From: Bisporella sp. PMI_857
Taxonomy: Eukaryota; Ascomycota; Leotiomycetes; Helotiales; Helotiaceae
NCBI GenBank assembly: GCA_021307315.1
Contig: JAJSPD010000032.1
Coordinates: 434,001-498,000, forward strand
DNA: 64,000 nucleotides
Direction of reading: 5' to 3'
A program made the position numbers and the translations under genes. Below are positions 36,004-48,223 of this stretch, in pieces. The notes below the pieces were generated by a model, which did not search any database, was not told the DNA's origin, and worked only from the letters and a program-made list of their open reading frames with translations. The stretch's first letter is position 1, and each line of letters starts with the position of its first letter.

Positions 36004-36793
36004 ATGGTTTTACTTAGAAATTTCTATCGAATTTCCACCTATATCGAGTATATTATAAAGGCCTCATGAATTGGAGATTGAATGAGAAATAAAGAATGTC
36101 TCCTTTTGCAGAAATATCACTAACACACAGCTTAGACTACAAAAGGCTGCTATAATCCCCGATATAGCCGACGAACTCACACCAAAATGCTTTCTTTCTC
36201 CTTCCTACGGTAATGTTCTGGTACCCACCCCTCCCTGCCATTATATCTCATTCATACACTGCATCCCCCACTAACCGGCTATATAGGTAGAATATGGCAC
36301 CCATTTCAACACTTCAGACACCAAATTCCAACCCAGCATCTTTATTACGTGTCCTGATTACGATCCTAAAGGGACAACGCTGGTGCTGACCGATCCGGAT
36401 GCACCTTCGAGTGAGGACCCAAAGTGGGCCGAGATGTGTCATTGGATTGCGAAGGTTGGGGGAGTGGACTTAGTGGACGTTATTGAATGCAAGTTTCCTG
36501 TCAATTCTTCGACCGATGTATGGAGAAGATTATTACAAGAGAAGATTGGCGGACGGAGAGTTCGAGTGGTGATCCCTATAGACAAAGCCCCCGGCCCACC
36601 CCAAAAAAACACAGGGTTCCATCGCTATGTATTTTTGTTGTTGGATGGGGAGAACGGGAATTTGAAGGGCCCGAGTGATAGGCAACATTGGGGTACGGGG
36701 AAGGTAAGACATGGGGTGAGGGATTGGGCGAAGAAGGAGGGCTTGAAAGTTATTGGGGCGAACTTCTTCTTTGAGCAGAATGAGGAGCAGTAA
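36004..36793 (+). CDS. Phosphatidylethanolamine-binding protein (PEBP) family
   Basis: The PEBP fold binds phospholipid head groups. Fungal members include the carboxypeptidase Y inhibitor Tfs1, and some are secreted. My model has exons 36004-36047, 36112-36209 and 36291-36793, giving 214 residues. The last two exons are firm: KAAIIPDIADELTPKC, then FQPSIFITCPDYDPKGTTL, LTDPDAPSSEDPKWAEMCHW and PGPPQKNTGFHRYVFLL. These are the CPYDP-like, DPDAP and GxHR motifs that form the ligand pocket. The first exon is inferred only because it keeps frame across a GT-AG intron; no signal peptide results. It is convergent with the next gene, with 97 bases between stops. Confidence 0.78.
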
Positions 36794-36890
36794 CTCTGCC
36801 TTGCACGCATCGCCAGTTCGGAAATAGCAGAGGAAAGCATCCAGCTTTATGGCTATATATTTATCCAGCTTATCAGTAACCATATGCTAA

Positions 36891-38341
36891 TTAAGCTTGC
36901 CTCAGATGTCCCAAGATTCCCCTTAACCGCCTCAAAGCAACTGGCTCCTCACTACCTTCTCCTTCATGTACCTCTTCAATCTCCTTCCTTGCCTCCTTCA
37001 CCAGAGGTAGTAGCCCTCCCCATACCTCATCCGTGTACCCGGTCAATACAGCTTCCCATTGCCTCCGCCAAAGCTGTATCCCAGCCACAGGTTGACCATT
37101 CATCTCGTATCCAACGTACAGTTCGTCAGCCGCAGCATCTTTGGCTGGACTACTCATATTTCCATCTGTACTCTCATTTGTGGGAATTAGATTCAGTGGG
37201 TGATCTGGTGGCATTGGAGCATGTGGCTCAAGATGATCGGGGAACAGGCTTTCGGTGATTGACCGGAGTTGCTGGACTTGCTGAGGAGATAGACCCCAAT
37301 TATAGGCTTCATCATCATTGGTAGGCTCTGGAGGGAATACTCTCTCTTGGTCAATATTCACAGAAGAAGATGAGAGCAAAGCAAGGACTTCAGCCCCGTC
37401 TTGTGCTTCTTGGACGGCTATGGTGGTATACGCTGGCTGTGAATCATCATAGTGTTGAGAGTTTGCCCAGGCATTGCCCCAGGTTATTCCTTCGCCTGGG
37501 TCTACTAGGTTAGTTGCTTCGAGGTCGGAATGTGTGAGTGATGGGATGCCATCGAGGAAGGAGGAGAATTCTGATTCGGCTTGTTGGATATGCTGTTCTT
37601 GATGGGTTGTTCTTAACGGATTTAATCCACTGGTTCGGCTACTTTGCTGTTGCGCAAAGTTTGAACTTTCTGCTTGCCCTGGGTGACTTCTTGAGCTAGA
37701 GAGTCTGAGGACCAATGTCAGTGATATCGATGGCCTTATCCAAGGATTCAAACTTTTGCCAAATAAGCCAGACAGAGAGTTAAACTCATCTCGAAATGCG
37801 TAAAAGTGGCACAAAAGGCTATTCGGTACTTAGACAGTATGTTAAAGGGGAACTTACTGTCTTTTATCGGCACCTGCAAGTGCCGCAATAGTACCTTCGT
37901 CTAATTCATGCTTATTTGGAGCAGCAAGGGCGCTGCGAGCCAGACCCACAGCTGAAGCTGTAACACGATTCAAAAATGACGGATCATGATCTTGTCTAAT
38001 AGACCTGATATTAGCCTTGACAATGAACGGCTTATGGCAACTATTAATTTGTTTAGACGGGGGAGATCGGTAGGGGATTCTTAATATAATATAGTCCCAG
38101 GTTTGAGACGAACGAGTGTAAGGCATTCATCTAACTCGCACAGTTGCTGAGAATGTTTGCTCCTGGAAAAGGGCACACAATAGGAGATTGAAAATGCCCG
38201 AAAACTGATTCAAAGATGCCCAAGTCTCTTGGAGGATGGGAGTATTCCAAACAGTCTTTGAACATACCTATCCTCGGTGTCTGCGCCAACAGGATCCTTT
38301 TCTTCGTCTATTTCACGACCTTTGCCTTTGTCCTTACCCAT
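36891..38341 (-). CDS. Conserved fungal protein of unknown function
   Basis: The product has 344 residues. Minus-strand exons are 38268-38341, 37858-38004 and 36891-37704, with introns of 263 and 153 bases, both longer than is usual here. The start MGKDKGKGREIDEEKDPVG leads into DHDPSFLNRVTASAVGLARS, then a Q/S-rich linker, EHIQQAESEFSSFLDGIPSL, and a C-terminal segment ending in an acidic helix (EARKEIEEVHEGEGSEEPV). There is no signal peptide or membrane segment. The DPSFL-R-ASA-GL and EFSSFLDG blocks look conserved, but I recognise no domain and assign no function. The model is supported by frame and motif continuity only. It is divergent from CDC55. Confidence 0.65.
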
Positions 38342-39267
38342 TCCAGAGTTGAAGATGACTGAGCATGAATTTCAGATAACTTTAATGCTAATGCATCGAG
38401 GAATTGTTTCTAGGGAAAGAATCAGCAGTTACGCATGTGGGTTTTCAATGTTTTGACATGTGATACAGAAGACGTCTATTTTTGCATATCGCACAGCATG
38501 GAACTACCGGTCGTGGCAATGGTGAAGATTTACAAAAGCCCTCAACAACGTTAAGTATATAATATGTAAGAAAGTGTTGGAAAACGCAGTCTAACATCAC
38601 CTACTAGAGTCCCAATGGTGCTCAACCTTGAGAATGCCAAGAGGTTGTTTTGTAATAAAGACGTGAGCGCATATGCGCCAGATAAAGCCCTTGTCTTGGA
38701 ATAATGAAAGAAATGCGATATAAAATTGATAACTTTTTGTATATTGATAAAGGGCCGTGTTCCCAGCCAACCAGTTGATTTTTATTAAATGTCTCCTCCA
38801 AGCGAGATCAAGGCCTTCTGCATCCAGCCAGCCCCAGCCACCCAGCCTCGATGAGGCAGGCTTTCCATTTTGTGTTCGTCACTTGCCAAGACTCAGACAA
38901 CCCCACGAACCAACTCCAGTTCCCCTACCCTACCTCACGTTTGAGGCTTATTAAACATCAAACTATCACCTCGCAATCCGCCAGCATCAGCGGACTATCA
39001 GCACGCCTACAGCATCTGCTACCAGTGGCGACTCTCTTGGACCACCCTGCTTGCTAAGCCGACTCATTCACCGTAACTTCCTCTTCTCCAGATCTCGGGA
39101 ATCTATCCTTGCCTTTCTCTTCAGCCTTCCGAATTCAAAATACACCAGTACCTCAGCTCCTGACGCAACCGAGCTACTGCATACTTCTATCTCTCGAACA
39201 GGCGAAATTTGAGCACGCTCATATACACAAGCTGTGCTGAGGTACCTTCTTCCACAAGGGCGAAAAG
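38342..39267. other. Divergent promoter region between the unknown gene and CDC55
   Basis: About 0.9 kb without a supported gene. The right half, from about 38800, is C-rich and probably holds the long CDC55 leader. Confidence 0.55.
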
Positions 39268-41148
39268 ATGGTAGACGGGGGAGAGCCAAACTCTCCAACA
39301 TGGAAGTTTACACAGTCAGTACCTCCCGTCCGCTTGCATGCCACTCGTTACGAGCTACAGGCGCCGTACTTGATCTCTTCGCGGCTTCTAGTTGTCCTAC
39401 GCTAGCGCGATAGAGATGGTGGCGGGCATATTGTAACAGGAGCTTGGCTAACAATGGCGGTTAGGTGCTTTGGTGACAAGGGCGACGTCGAGGATATCAC
39501 AGAAGGTCCGTATTCTTATGCTGAACTTTTATACTTTCATCTTCAAGTGCATCAGGCACACAACGTCGAGTGTTGCCCGCAGGCCTTTGTGAACATAGAG
39601 CTGATCCATCCTCCCAGCGGATATCATTTCAACTGTCGAGTTCGACCATACCGGTAATTACCTTGCAACGGGTGATAAGGGAGGTCGCGTTGTCTTATTC
39701 GAGAGAAACGAAACTGTATGTTATTTTTAAGCAGTTTTTGATATTTGTTCTTATTATAAGAGAACTAATCATCACTAGAAAAAAACTTGCGAATACAAAT
39801 TCCACACTGAATTTCAGTCACACGAACCAGAATTTGACTACCTTAAGTCTCTCGAGATAGAAGAGAAGATTAACAAGATAAAATGGTGCAAACGACAGAA
39901 TGCATCACACTACCTACTCTCCACAAATGACAAGACAATCAAATTATGGAAAGTGTTTGAGAAGTCATTGAAGGTGGTGGCAGAGAACAACCTTTCGCAT
40001 GATCTGACTCCGGGGACAGCTGCAGGTGGAGGGGGGGCGTCCGACCGATATCCAATGTCCATTTCAACAGTTCTCATGACCTTAAGCTACCCCGCCTTAC
40101 TCACCATGATACTGTCGTAGCAGCAGTACCCCGCCGGACTTATGCCAACGCCCATGCATATCATATCAACAGCATCTCAGTAAATAGTGATGGGGAGACT
40201 TTCATCAGCAGTGACGATCTGCGAATAAACCTTTGGAACTTGAATATCCAAGACCAGAGCTTCAACATTGTGGATATCAAGCCAGCTAATATGGAGGAAT
40301 TAACGGAAGTCATCACAGCTGCAGAGTTTCATCCACAAAGTTGCAATTGGTTCATGTACGCAAGTTCGAAAGGCACAATCAAGCTTGCAGACATGCGAGA
40401 AAGTGCTTTGTGTGATGTACACGCAAAACGTAAGAATTTGAGCTTCAATGGCCGTTGATCTTCGAACTAATAAGTCGTTTATAGAGTTCGAACAAGAGGA
40501 AGACCCGTCTTCCCGCTCATTTTTCTCTGAAATCATATCTTCGATTTCAGACGTTAGGTTCTCTCATGATGGACGTTATATACTTTCACGTGATTATCTC
40601 ACAGTCAAGATTTGGGATGTCAACATGGAACGACAGCCTGTCAAGACGATCCCAATTCATGAGCATCTACGACCTCGCTTGTGTGACACGTATGAGAACG
40701 ATAGCATTTTCGATAAATTTGAAGTTGTGTTCTCTGGTGATGCCAAGAATGTGATGACCGGAAGTTACAATAACAACTTTATGATCTATCCTTCAGACCC
40801 TGACAAGGAGGTAGAGGTAGTCCTACAAGCTGATAAATCGGCTTTCAAGGCTAAGAAAGTTGGTATTCCCACGCCTATCAATTCCTCGAATAGTCCAACT
40901 GCGACGAATGGCGGAAAGAAAGGTTCGAGGGCGAACAGCCCTGCAGCTGGTGCTACAGGCCAAGGTGGTAGAATGAGAAAGGAGACCGATGCGGACCAAA
41001 TTGACTTCAACAAAAAGATATTGCACATGAGCTGGCATCCATTCGAAGACAGTATTGCCATTGCAGCAACAAATAATGTAAGATCTCATAACTTCAACTT
41101 TAGAATTTTACTAATCTACCACAGCTATTTGTATTTTCCGCATTGTAG
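39268..41148 (+). CDS. CDC55: PP2A regulatory subunit B (PR55/Cdc55), with a one-base frameshift as read
   Basis: This WD40-propeller subunit directs PP2A to mitotic and morphogenetic substrates. Exons are 39268-39314, 39465-39505, 39618-39715, 39779-40429, 40485-41077 and 41125-41148. They encode the PR55 hallmarks: [20 protein letters not shown] split over three exons, [17 protein letters not shown], the block around [37 protein letters not shown], and the end LFVFSAL. Exon 4 is out of frame by one base. Upstream of 40031 the reading is [11 protein letters not shown]; downstream [19 protein letters not shown] needs frame -1. The break falls in a run of seven G (40031-40037), and eight G would restore a 484-residue protein. 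Since the gene is normally central to growth and every other base is intact, a sequencing error in the homopolymer is the likeliest cause. Confidence 0.9.
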
Positions 41149-42331
41149 GCATTTGGAGTGGGTGCAAAAGGTCTCCTGGTCATATTCTCTCGGCGTTTCA
41201 CTGCGTGTCTGCGACAGCCTCCCTTGATCCTTTTTGGAATTTCCCAATTTGGGTTCATACTCCAGGCTTCTCTATTCAAGAGTTACAGAGCATATATCAT
41301 CAGCGATAGAATGAGTTGACCACATCCAAAGAAATGGAATTGTGGCTGCGGACGAGAGGTAGACACTGGGCGTTGAGATAGCCTGGGTAGTTGGCTCGTG
41401 GTTGATAGTTAAGCTTTGAAGAATTCGTGGAGGTTACTTCGACTATGAGCAGATTGCCAGCATCAGGTCATCGGTCTTCTCGCAGATAAATAATGCCAGA
41501 GATTCTAACAAATGTGACTTTCAAATTCGGAAAAAGAATTTTACAGTACCGGTAGTAGGTGTTTTGTTTAGTATTAAAATGGCCATCGGAGATCATCAGC
41601 CACTTATCCCACTATACCTTATATTGGCTGCGTTTTGATTCTTGGATATGTTCATGATGGGAAGTAGCTTCGAAGCATCATCTATTACCCTTGTCGTGCT
41701 TTTCGCTTCCACAAAATATATCGATCATCTGTTTTTGCCTACGCGTTGGGGTTTTACATGTAGAACTCCTGCAAAGAATGCTCTTTAACACGCAACAATT
41801 CTTCCGTTGAAAATATATAGCAAATCCATTGACTTGATACACATGATATGGTCTCGCAACCACCTGTCTAATAATAGCTTTAAGCATAAACCTGGCCACG
41901 GCTTAATCGACGGAAAATTACAGCAAGCGGCCGTCCCTCCCTCAGGGCAGCGGGCCGTGTCGGTCTCGGCAATCATCCTATGATTTGCAGCCGGCACTAA
42001 ACGTGTGATAAATTGAGATGACTAGGGTTTAATGTCGGAACAGGGTCAATGCAAGAAGCTTTCCATCGAATTGGAAAACGGCAGATGAAGGAGCAACTTA
42101 CCATTTTCGCCTTGAGTTTGTTTTGCTGCTAACCACTTTGGCATCTACGCCCTAGTGTGGTATATTCCACATTATCATCCTTCTCCATACGTAAGTTTGT
42201 GTTGTCCACAGCCCATCTGTCAAGGCAAGATTGCACTGCGTCTTCCTTTCTACACGTGTCAGAATCTCGACCATCGCTGCCTCTGAAGATACGGCGCAGC
42301 ACCACGACAGATTCGCTGTGCAGCATCCTAA
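41149..42331. other. Intergenic region between CDC55 and the YEA4-like gene
   Basis: About 1.2 kb. Minus-strand ORFs at 41678-41997 and 42129-42368 have no domain, and I do not support them. No RNA gene or repeat was seen. Confidence 0.55.
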
Positions 42332-43785
42332 ATGGCGAGAAAACGCAGGACTGACTCTGCCAGTACAAGCAGCTCTATGGTTGCCCCTCGTCGTCGCTCG
42401 ACCCTCCGAGATTTACAAGCCCAGACTTCAGATGGCGATGCCGCAACTCCAAAGGTCATAAATGCTGCGCCATCATTGGAAAAGGCAGAGATGTATGGCA
42501 TCGATGATCCAAGACCGGCCTCCAAGAAGATGATGGCCCTGGCGGGACGTATCTTCATCGAGACTATACCACAATGGCTTGCGGTGGGGGGAATGCTTGC
42601 GCTGATCTTTGGAGGATGTTGCTCAAATGTGAGTGGCTCCGATTCTCCTGCACATGCAAAGCATTGGACATGAGACTTATACCAAAATTAGGTCTTCGCC
42701 CTTGAAGCCATTGTAAAGGTTGAGCCAGAGAGCGGTAGGTTATTGAGGCATCCGCCACAGCGAACACGTTGCTAACGCCTATTAGGTACTCTATTGACAT
42801 TTGTGCAATTCCTCTTCGTCGCCTGTACTAGCTATGGCTCTCAATTCGATAAGAACAGGCCACCATTTTTTCTTAAACCCAATCGAGTTCCAATACGTCG
42901 ATGGTTGATCAATATTTTGCTGTTTTTCACAATCAATGTGTTGAATAATCATGCATTCAGTTACAACATATCTGTACCCATACATATTATACTTCGGTCA
43001 GGAGGAAGCATTACCACACTTGCAGCGGGGTATCTATGGGGCAAACGTTTCTCAAGACTTCAGGTTATAGCGGTTACCCTTTTGACTATAGGTGTCATAA
43101 TCGCCGCATGGTCCGACCAGCAGTCAAAGGTATGTGTTACAGGCTGCTCCCGGATGCTTCGGATTTTGCTAATCGTGTACAGAGTAAGGTTAAGACGGAG
43201 TCCGGGTTACCACCTTTCAGTACTGGCCTCGCCATACTCTTCCTTGCTCAGGTTCTGTCCGCTATTATGGGCTTATACACAGAAGAAACATACAAAGAAT
43301 ATGGACCTCACTGGAAGGAGAATCTATTCTACTCGCATCTTCTAGCATTGCCATTGTTCCTACCATTTTTCCCTTCTATGAGGAGGCAATTCCTAAAACT
43401 AGCCGGTTCACCACCACTCGGAATGCCGGCTCCCGAATCTTTTTCTACTCTTTCTGTGGATCTCCAAAAAGGACTAGACCGTATATACATTCCCAGCCAG
43501 CTCGCGTATCTCGTCATGAATGTCTTGACACAATATGCATGTATTCGAGGAGTTAACCTTCTTGCATCGGCCTCTTCAGCTCTTACTGTCACCATTGTTC
43601 TCAATGTTCGGAAGCTGGTTAGTCTTTTGTTGAGTATATGGCTATTTGGGAACAGGTTATCTCCAGGTACATTAATTGGGGCATTTATTGTATTTTTTGC
43701 GGGAGGAATGTATGGGTTAGAAGGGAATAAAGGCTCTAGTAGGTCAAGGGCAAGAGCTGCTAGCGTTAGCAATGGCTCAAAATAG
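42332..43785 (+). CDS. YEA4: UDP-N-acetylglucosamine transporter (Yea4/SLC35B type)
   Basis: The product is a 428-residue nucleotide-sugar transporter of the UAA family. It moves UDP-GlcNAc into the ER or Golgi lumen in exchange for UMP and so supports chitin and glycan synthesis. Exons are 42332-42628, 42692-42734, 42786-43129 and 43183-43785, all in frame. After a 65-residue basic, Ser-rich cytosolic tail come about ten membrane segments. Family blocks are FGGCCSNVFALEAIVK, TLLTFVQFLFVA, FTINVLNNHAFSYNISVPIH, ILRSGGSITTLAAGYLWGKR, GLYTEETYKEYGPHWKENLF, and near the end TIVLNVRKLVSLLLSIWLFG. The C-terminus is short and Ser/Arg-rich with a terminal Lys. Sugar specificity is inferred from resemblance to Yea4. 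Confidence 0.9.
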
Positions 43786-44491
43786 GATATATTTCACAAT
43801 TCTCCTTCAATATGTATTATTATGCAATGAGGCAATGAATATTATGTGTGCTGCAGTCTGTTTACCATAAGGCTACTAATAGCCTTTGAGAGGCTACGAG
43901 GGAGCAGAGGGAGCATCCACCATGACTCCCTTATCGGCCCTATCTGGAAGGCTGAGCCGAGCGATAGTGATAAGCTGCATGTCCAGGGCCAGTCATGCGA
44001 AGCTGAGAAGTCTTGGGATTCCTTGAGGTACACATCACTTTGTTTTCTTCTACTGTTCTTTGTCCTTCATCGGAAATCGATTTTCCTACAAAGATCCACT
44101 ATGCTACTTTTGTAGACGTTCTGGTTACCGAGATATTAAAATTGACTCTTTTTGGGAGACTTTGAGCGGCGCACAAGAGGAAAGAAACCCTAAACCATGA
44201 CTTGTAAGTTTACTTGCGACCAAGTTATTCTTTACTTGGGAACTTCTCGCCAGGTAGAGTGTTGTCTTACCAACTGCTTGGATGCTTCTAAGGTCAAGGT
44301 CTAGTCGCCCTTTGGGATCGAGCTGCGGCATTATATCATGCTACATCCTCTCAACATTCGGCAATATTCGCAGCATGGGCATCAGATGGGGCTATTCCGT
44401 TAACCTTTGTTATGATAGACCAATATGATCATTCAACTAACGCCTGCTAGGTTCTTCGTGCAAAATTGACACATCCGCATCCAATTCGCCA
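43786..44491. other. Intergenic region between YEA4-like and AMP deaminase genes
   Basis: About 0.7 kb between two genes on the same strand. Nothing was recognised beyond the presumed terminator and promoter. Confidence 0.55.
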
Positions 44492-47400
44492 ATGCTGGAC
44501 GCCAGACCCACACATCTTGGCCTCACTGATAACTATGGCCGAGATGAAGGGGACACAGATGTAGAAAATTCCTGGGAAGAGTCACCAAATTCACATATCA
44601 AAATGCTTCCCGATGCGGCCTTGCAAGTGGAGGACTCTCCTGGCACCGGCACTCCCTCAGATGCGGACGGAATGCTACCGCGAGATATCCAAAGGAAAAC
44701 GGCATACTATGACTATGCTGCCGAGAAGAGCCTAAGCCAGGCAGACTCAAAGCTCTTCTATCAGCGAAGCCAATTGGAGGCACAGAGAACAGGTGGCAGT
44801 AGCTGGGGCGCTTCGCAGACTTCACAGCATGGTGGGAGCCCGGTTTTACAGCCACGATTTTCCAATAGATTTGGTCAAGATACGGATGGAATAAGAAGAT
44901 CAGAAAGTACTGCCTCGCATAAGAGTGGCCACCCCTTTTCTTCTCAAAGGTATGTACTTTATATAAAATCATTGGATATGTATTAAGTAAGTTGGTATAG
45001 GTATAAGACTGCCCTACCAATCGGCATCGCTGATCTGGGAAAATCTCCTGAAAGCAGTACCATCCAAGATACAAGTAATGCCACCGCATTTGCAACCAGT
45101 CCTACAGGAATACAGAATGTGGACGCACTATTGGAAGCTGATCGAGCTGCAAGAGCCCACACAGCACATCCAGACATACCCCATGAGCATAAACCATTGC
45201 TAGCTACAGAAGGATTGCATGGAGCAGGAGCGGGTGTGGGCGTCGGTGGCGGCCTTGGAGGCTTCGCTGACAACGATGCTCATATAACCTCAGAGCTGAG
45301 CTCTATTTACACAAATATCCAGAAGATATTGGACATCAGACACAAGTACATGCGCCTATCTTTACAAAATGACCATGACAATCCAAAAGATGAGGCAACC
45401 TGGAATATATACCCTCCCCCACCTGAGCCGGCTTGGTATGAAGATGGGTACCAGGCACCTACTAATTCGAATGCCAAAACCACTCAAAACAATAGCTTGA
45501 CTAACAGCATTGTCCTGGAAAGACCTCAGACTAGAGACAAGGCAAGTAACGAAACTTTAAAAAATCTAAGTCGTGTCGATTCTACTCTTAGCCAGGTTCC
45601 TCTGAGCCCTCGCACCCCTAAGGCATCAAAGCCAAAGCGAAAGCCAGGCTTTGACATTGGGGAAGACTTCGATATGGAGGATCTCTTACCAGTCCCAGGT
45701 CCAGGAGAAATGGCGTTCAAGCTTGACGGGAATAGTGTCTACCAAGTCTACGAAAACACCAAAGCCGAGGAGGCTGACTCTCCTGTTATCAATATTCCAA
45801 CCATCCGCGAGTTCTACATGGATCTAGAGGAAGTGCTCAATGTATCCTCTGATGGACCAAGCAAAAGCTTTGCCTTTCGTAGGTTGCAATATTTAGAGGG
45901 AAAGTTCAATCTTTATGTGCTTCTCAATGAGTACCAAGAAATGGCAGACAGCAAACGCGTGCCTCATAGAGACTTTTACAATGTCCGAAAAGTCGATACA
46001 CACGTTCATCATTCTGCCTGCATGAACCAAAAGCACCTACTTCGGTTCATTAAGAGTAAAATGAAGAAATTTCCAGATGAAGTGGTGATGTACAGAGATG
46101 GAAAGCATCTTACACTCGAGGAGGTCTTCCAGAGCATCAATCTAACTGCCTATGACCTCAGTATCGATACACTAGACATGCATGTAAGTACCGCGCTAGA
46201 TATAAGGGTATAAGGGCTAACCATAGTAGGCTCACACTGATTCTTTCCACCGATTTGACAAATTCAATTTAAAATACAATCCGATTGGCGAATCTCGTCT
46301 CAGAACGATTTTTCTCAAGACGGATAACTTTATCAAAGGCAGATACCTCGCAGAGATTACCAAAGAAGTCATTTCTGATTTGGAGTCAAGCAAATATCAA
46401 ATGGTTGAATGGCGCATATCCATCTATGGTAGAGATCTCCAGGAATGGGATAAACTTGCCGCCTGGGTTATTGATAACAAACTATTCTCCAATAATGTTC
46501 GGTGGTTGATACAAGTGCCACGGTTATTCGACGTTTATAAATCAACCGGATTAATGGAGAACTTCGAACAAGTTATCATAAATCTATTTCAGCCACTATT
46601 TGAGGTGACGAAAGATCCTTCAAGCCACCCTAAGCTCCATATCTTCCTTCAAAGGGTAATCGGCTTCGACAGTGTTGATGATGAAAGCAAACCCGAACGC
46701 CGTCTGTACAAGAAGTTCCCAGTACCAAATCTTTGGCATTCTAAGCAAAATCCACCATACAGTTATTGGATATACTATCTTTTTGCAAATATGGCTTCAC
46801 TGAATGTTTGGCGAAAGCAGCGTGGTTTCAATACCTTCCTGCTACGACCCCATTGCGGCGAAGCTGGAGATACTGATCATTTAGCGGCTGCAGTCCTCTG
46901 TTGCCATAGTATTAGCCATGGCCTCCTCCTACGAAAGGTCCCACTCCTGCAATATATCTTCTATCTGGAGCAGATTGGGGTTGCTATGTCGCCTCTGAGT
47001 AATAATGCCCTATTCCTAGCTTACGAAAGGAATCCTTTCTTAGGCTATTTCAAACGAGGTCTGAATGTGTCTCTATCAACGGACGATCCTCTTCAATTTG
47101 CCTTCACGAAAGAGCCATTGATTGAGGAATATTCCGTGGCAGCGCAAATTTACAAACTTAGTGCTGTAGATATGTGTGAATTGGCTAAGAATTCTGTGAA
47201 GCAGAGTGGTTTTGAACATGCCCTTAAAGCAAGATGGCTCGGTTCAGACTTTGCGCTACCTGGAGTGGTAAGTAGATGATCCCTTTAACCTCTGCTTTAA
47301 TGAGTTCCTAACAACAATCATAGAGAGGTAACGCAATGTCAAAAACCAATGTTCCCAATATTCGCGAAGGCTTCCGTCATGAAACACTTCTACAAGAGTT

Positions 47401-48223
47401 GGCAATGTAAGTTCACGAGATGCCAATTCTGGTTTTCTTCCAACCCAATACGTCACGAAGCTCTTACTGATAAACTACAAAAGGATCGAGAAATACACGG
47501 CAATAGCAACACCAGACACTGCAGTAGTCGACGCGCCGAACCAAACCCTCTTCCCAACCCAGCCTCGTCCAGTATCCCCAACTTCATCTATGAAGACGAA
47601 TGCTTCAGTTGGAAATGGCCCGGATGGCTCGCAGTATTCACAGCAGTATCATCAATATCCGGCTCAGCAAGCGCGAATTCCTTCGTCTCATTCCCAGCTC
47701 CACCCTGACAATCATGGCACACAGGCACATGGTAAGTGGTTTATATAGCCACAGACAGTCTAAAATTAAAAGTAGTAATGTGGCAAACCTATAGGAAGTC
47801 CATCACAACCTCCAACCCGTGAGAATACTATCACGGCAGCTTCAATCGCCTCGCCTCATATCGAAGGTATAAGCCGCCAGGCGACATGGCCAGTCGAAGG
47901 TTTTGGCGACCTACATATCTCAGCCAGCGAACCAAGAATATTCCCTGGTCTTGTGAGCCGGCCACAGAGACGAGATAGCACAAGACAGAACAGTTCGAGC
48001 GAAACGGACAACCCTGATTTTGCCATGAGACCACGGGCTAAGACAACCGCATTGGAGTAAGCTCTAGGGTGCATCTAACCCAACTTTCCGTCATGTAACA
48101 ACCTCCCACAAAGTTTATACCTGCGGAAAGCGCTGATGCCAGATTTCTAGAGACGTCACGGTCGAAGAATCAGACGAGGTCAGCGACAGAGAGATGGAGG
48201 AAGCCGGCGGAAACCTTGAGTGA
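44492..48223 (+). CDS. AMD1: AMP deaminase
   Basis: It converts AMP to IMP and ammonia and sets the adenylate pool. Seven exons: 44492-44949, 45001-46183, 46230-47267, 47324-47406, 47484-47731, 47795-48056 and 48151-48223, giving 1114 residues. The catalytic domain starts with zinc ligands in [20 protein letters not shown] (HxH near residue 487). It continues with the HCGEAGD block, LATSH-like [13 protein letters not shown], and the STDDP motif near 829-833. It ends with the block just before [18 protein letters not shown]. The first 450 residues are a poorly conserved regulatory N-terminus with Ser-rich and Gly-rich parts. The last 190 residues are a Q/S/P-rich, then acidic tail spread over three small exons. 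The start is the first ATG of the open frame; an upstream exon cannot be excluded. Confidence 0.93.

Noticed and set aside
44125..44331. Minus-strand ORF between YEA4-like and AMD1
   Set aside because: No domain and no splice partner; it lies in the AMD1 promoter region.
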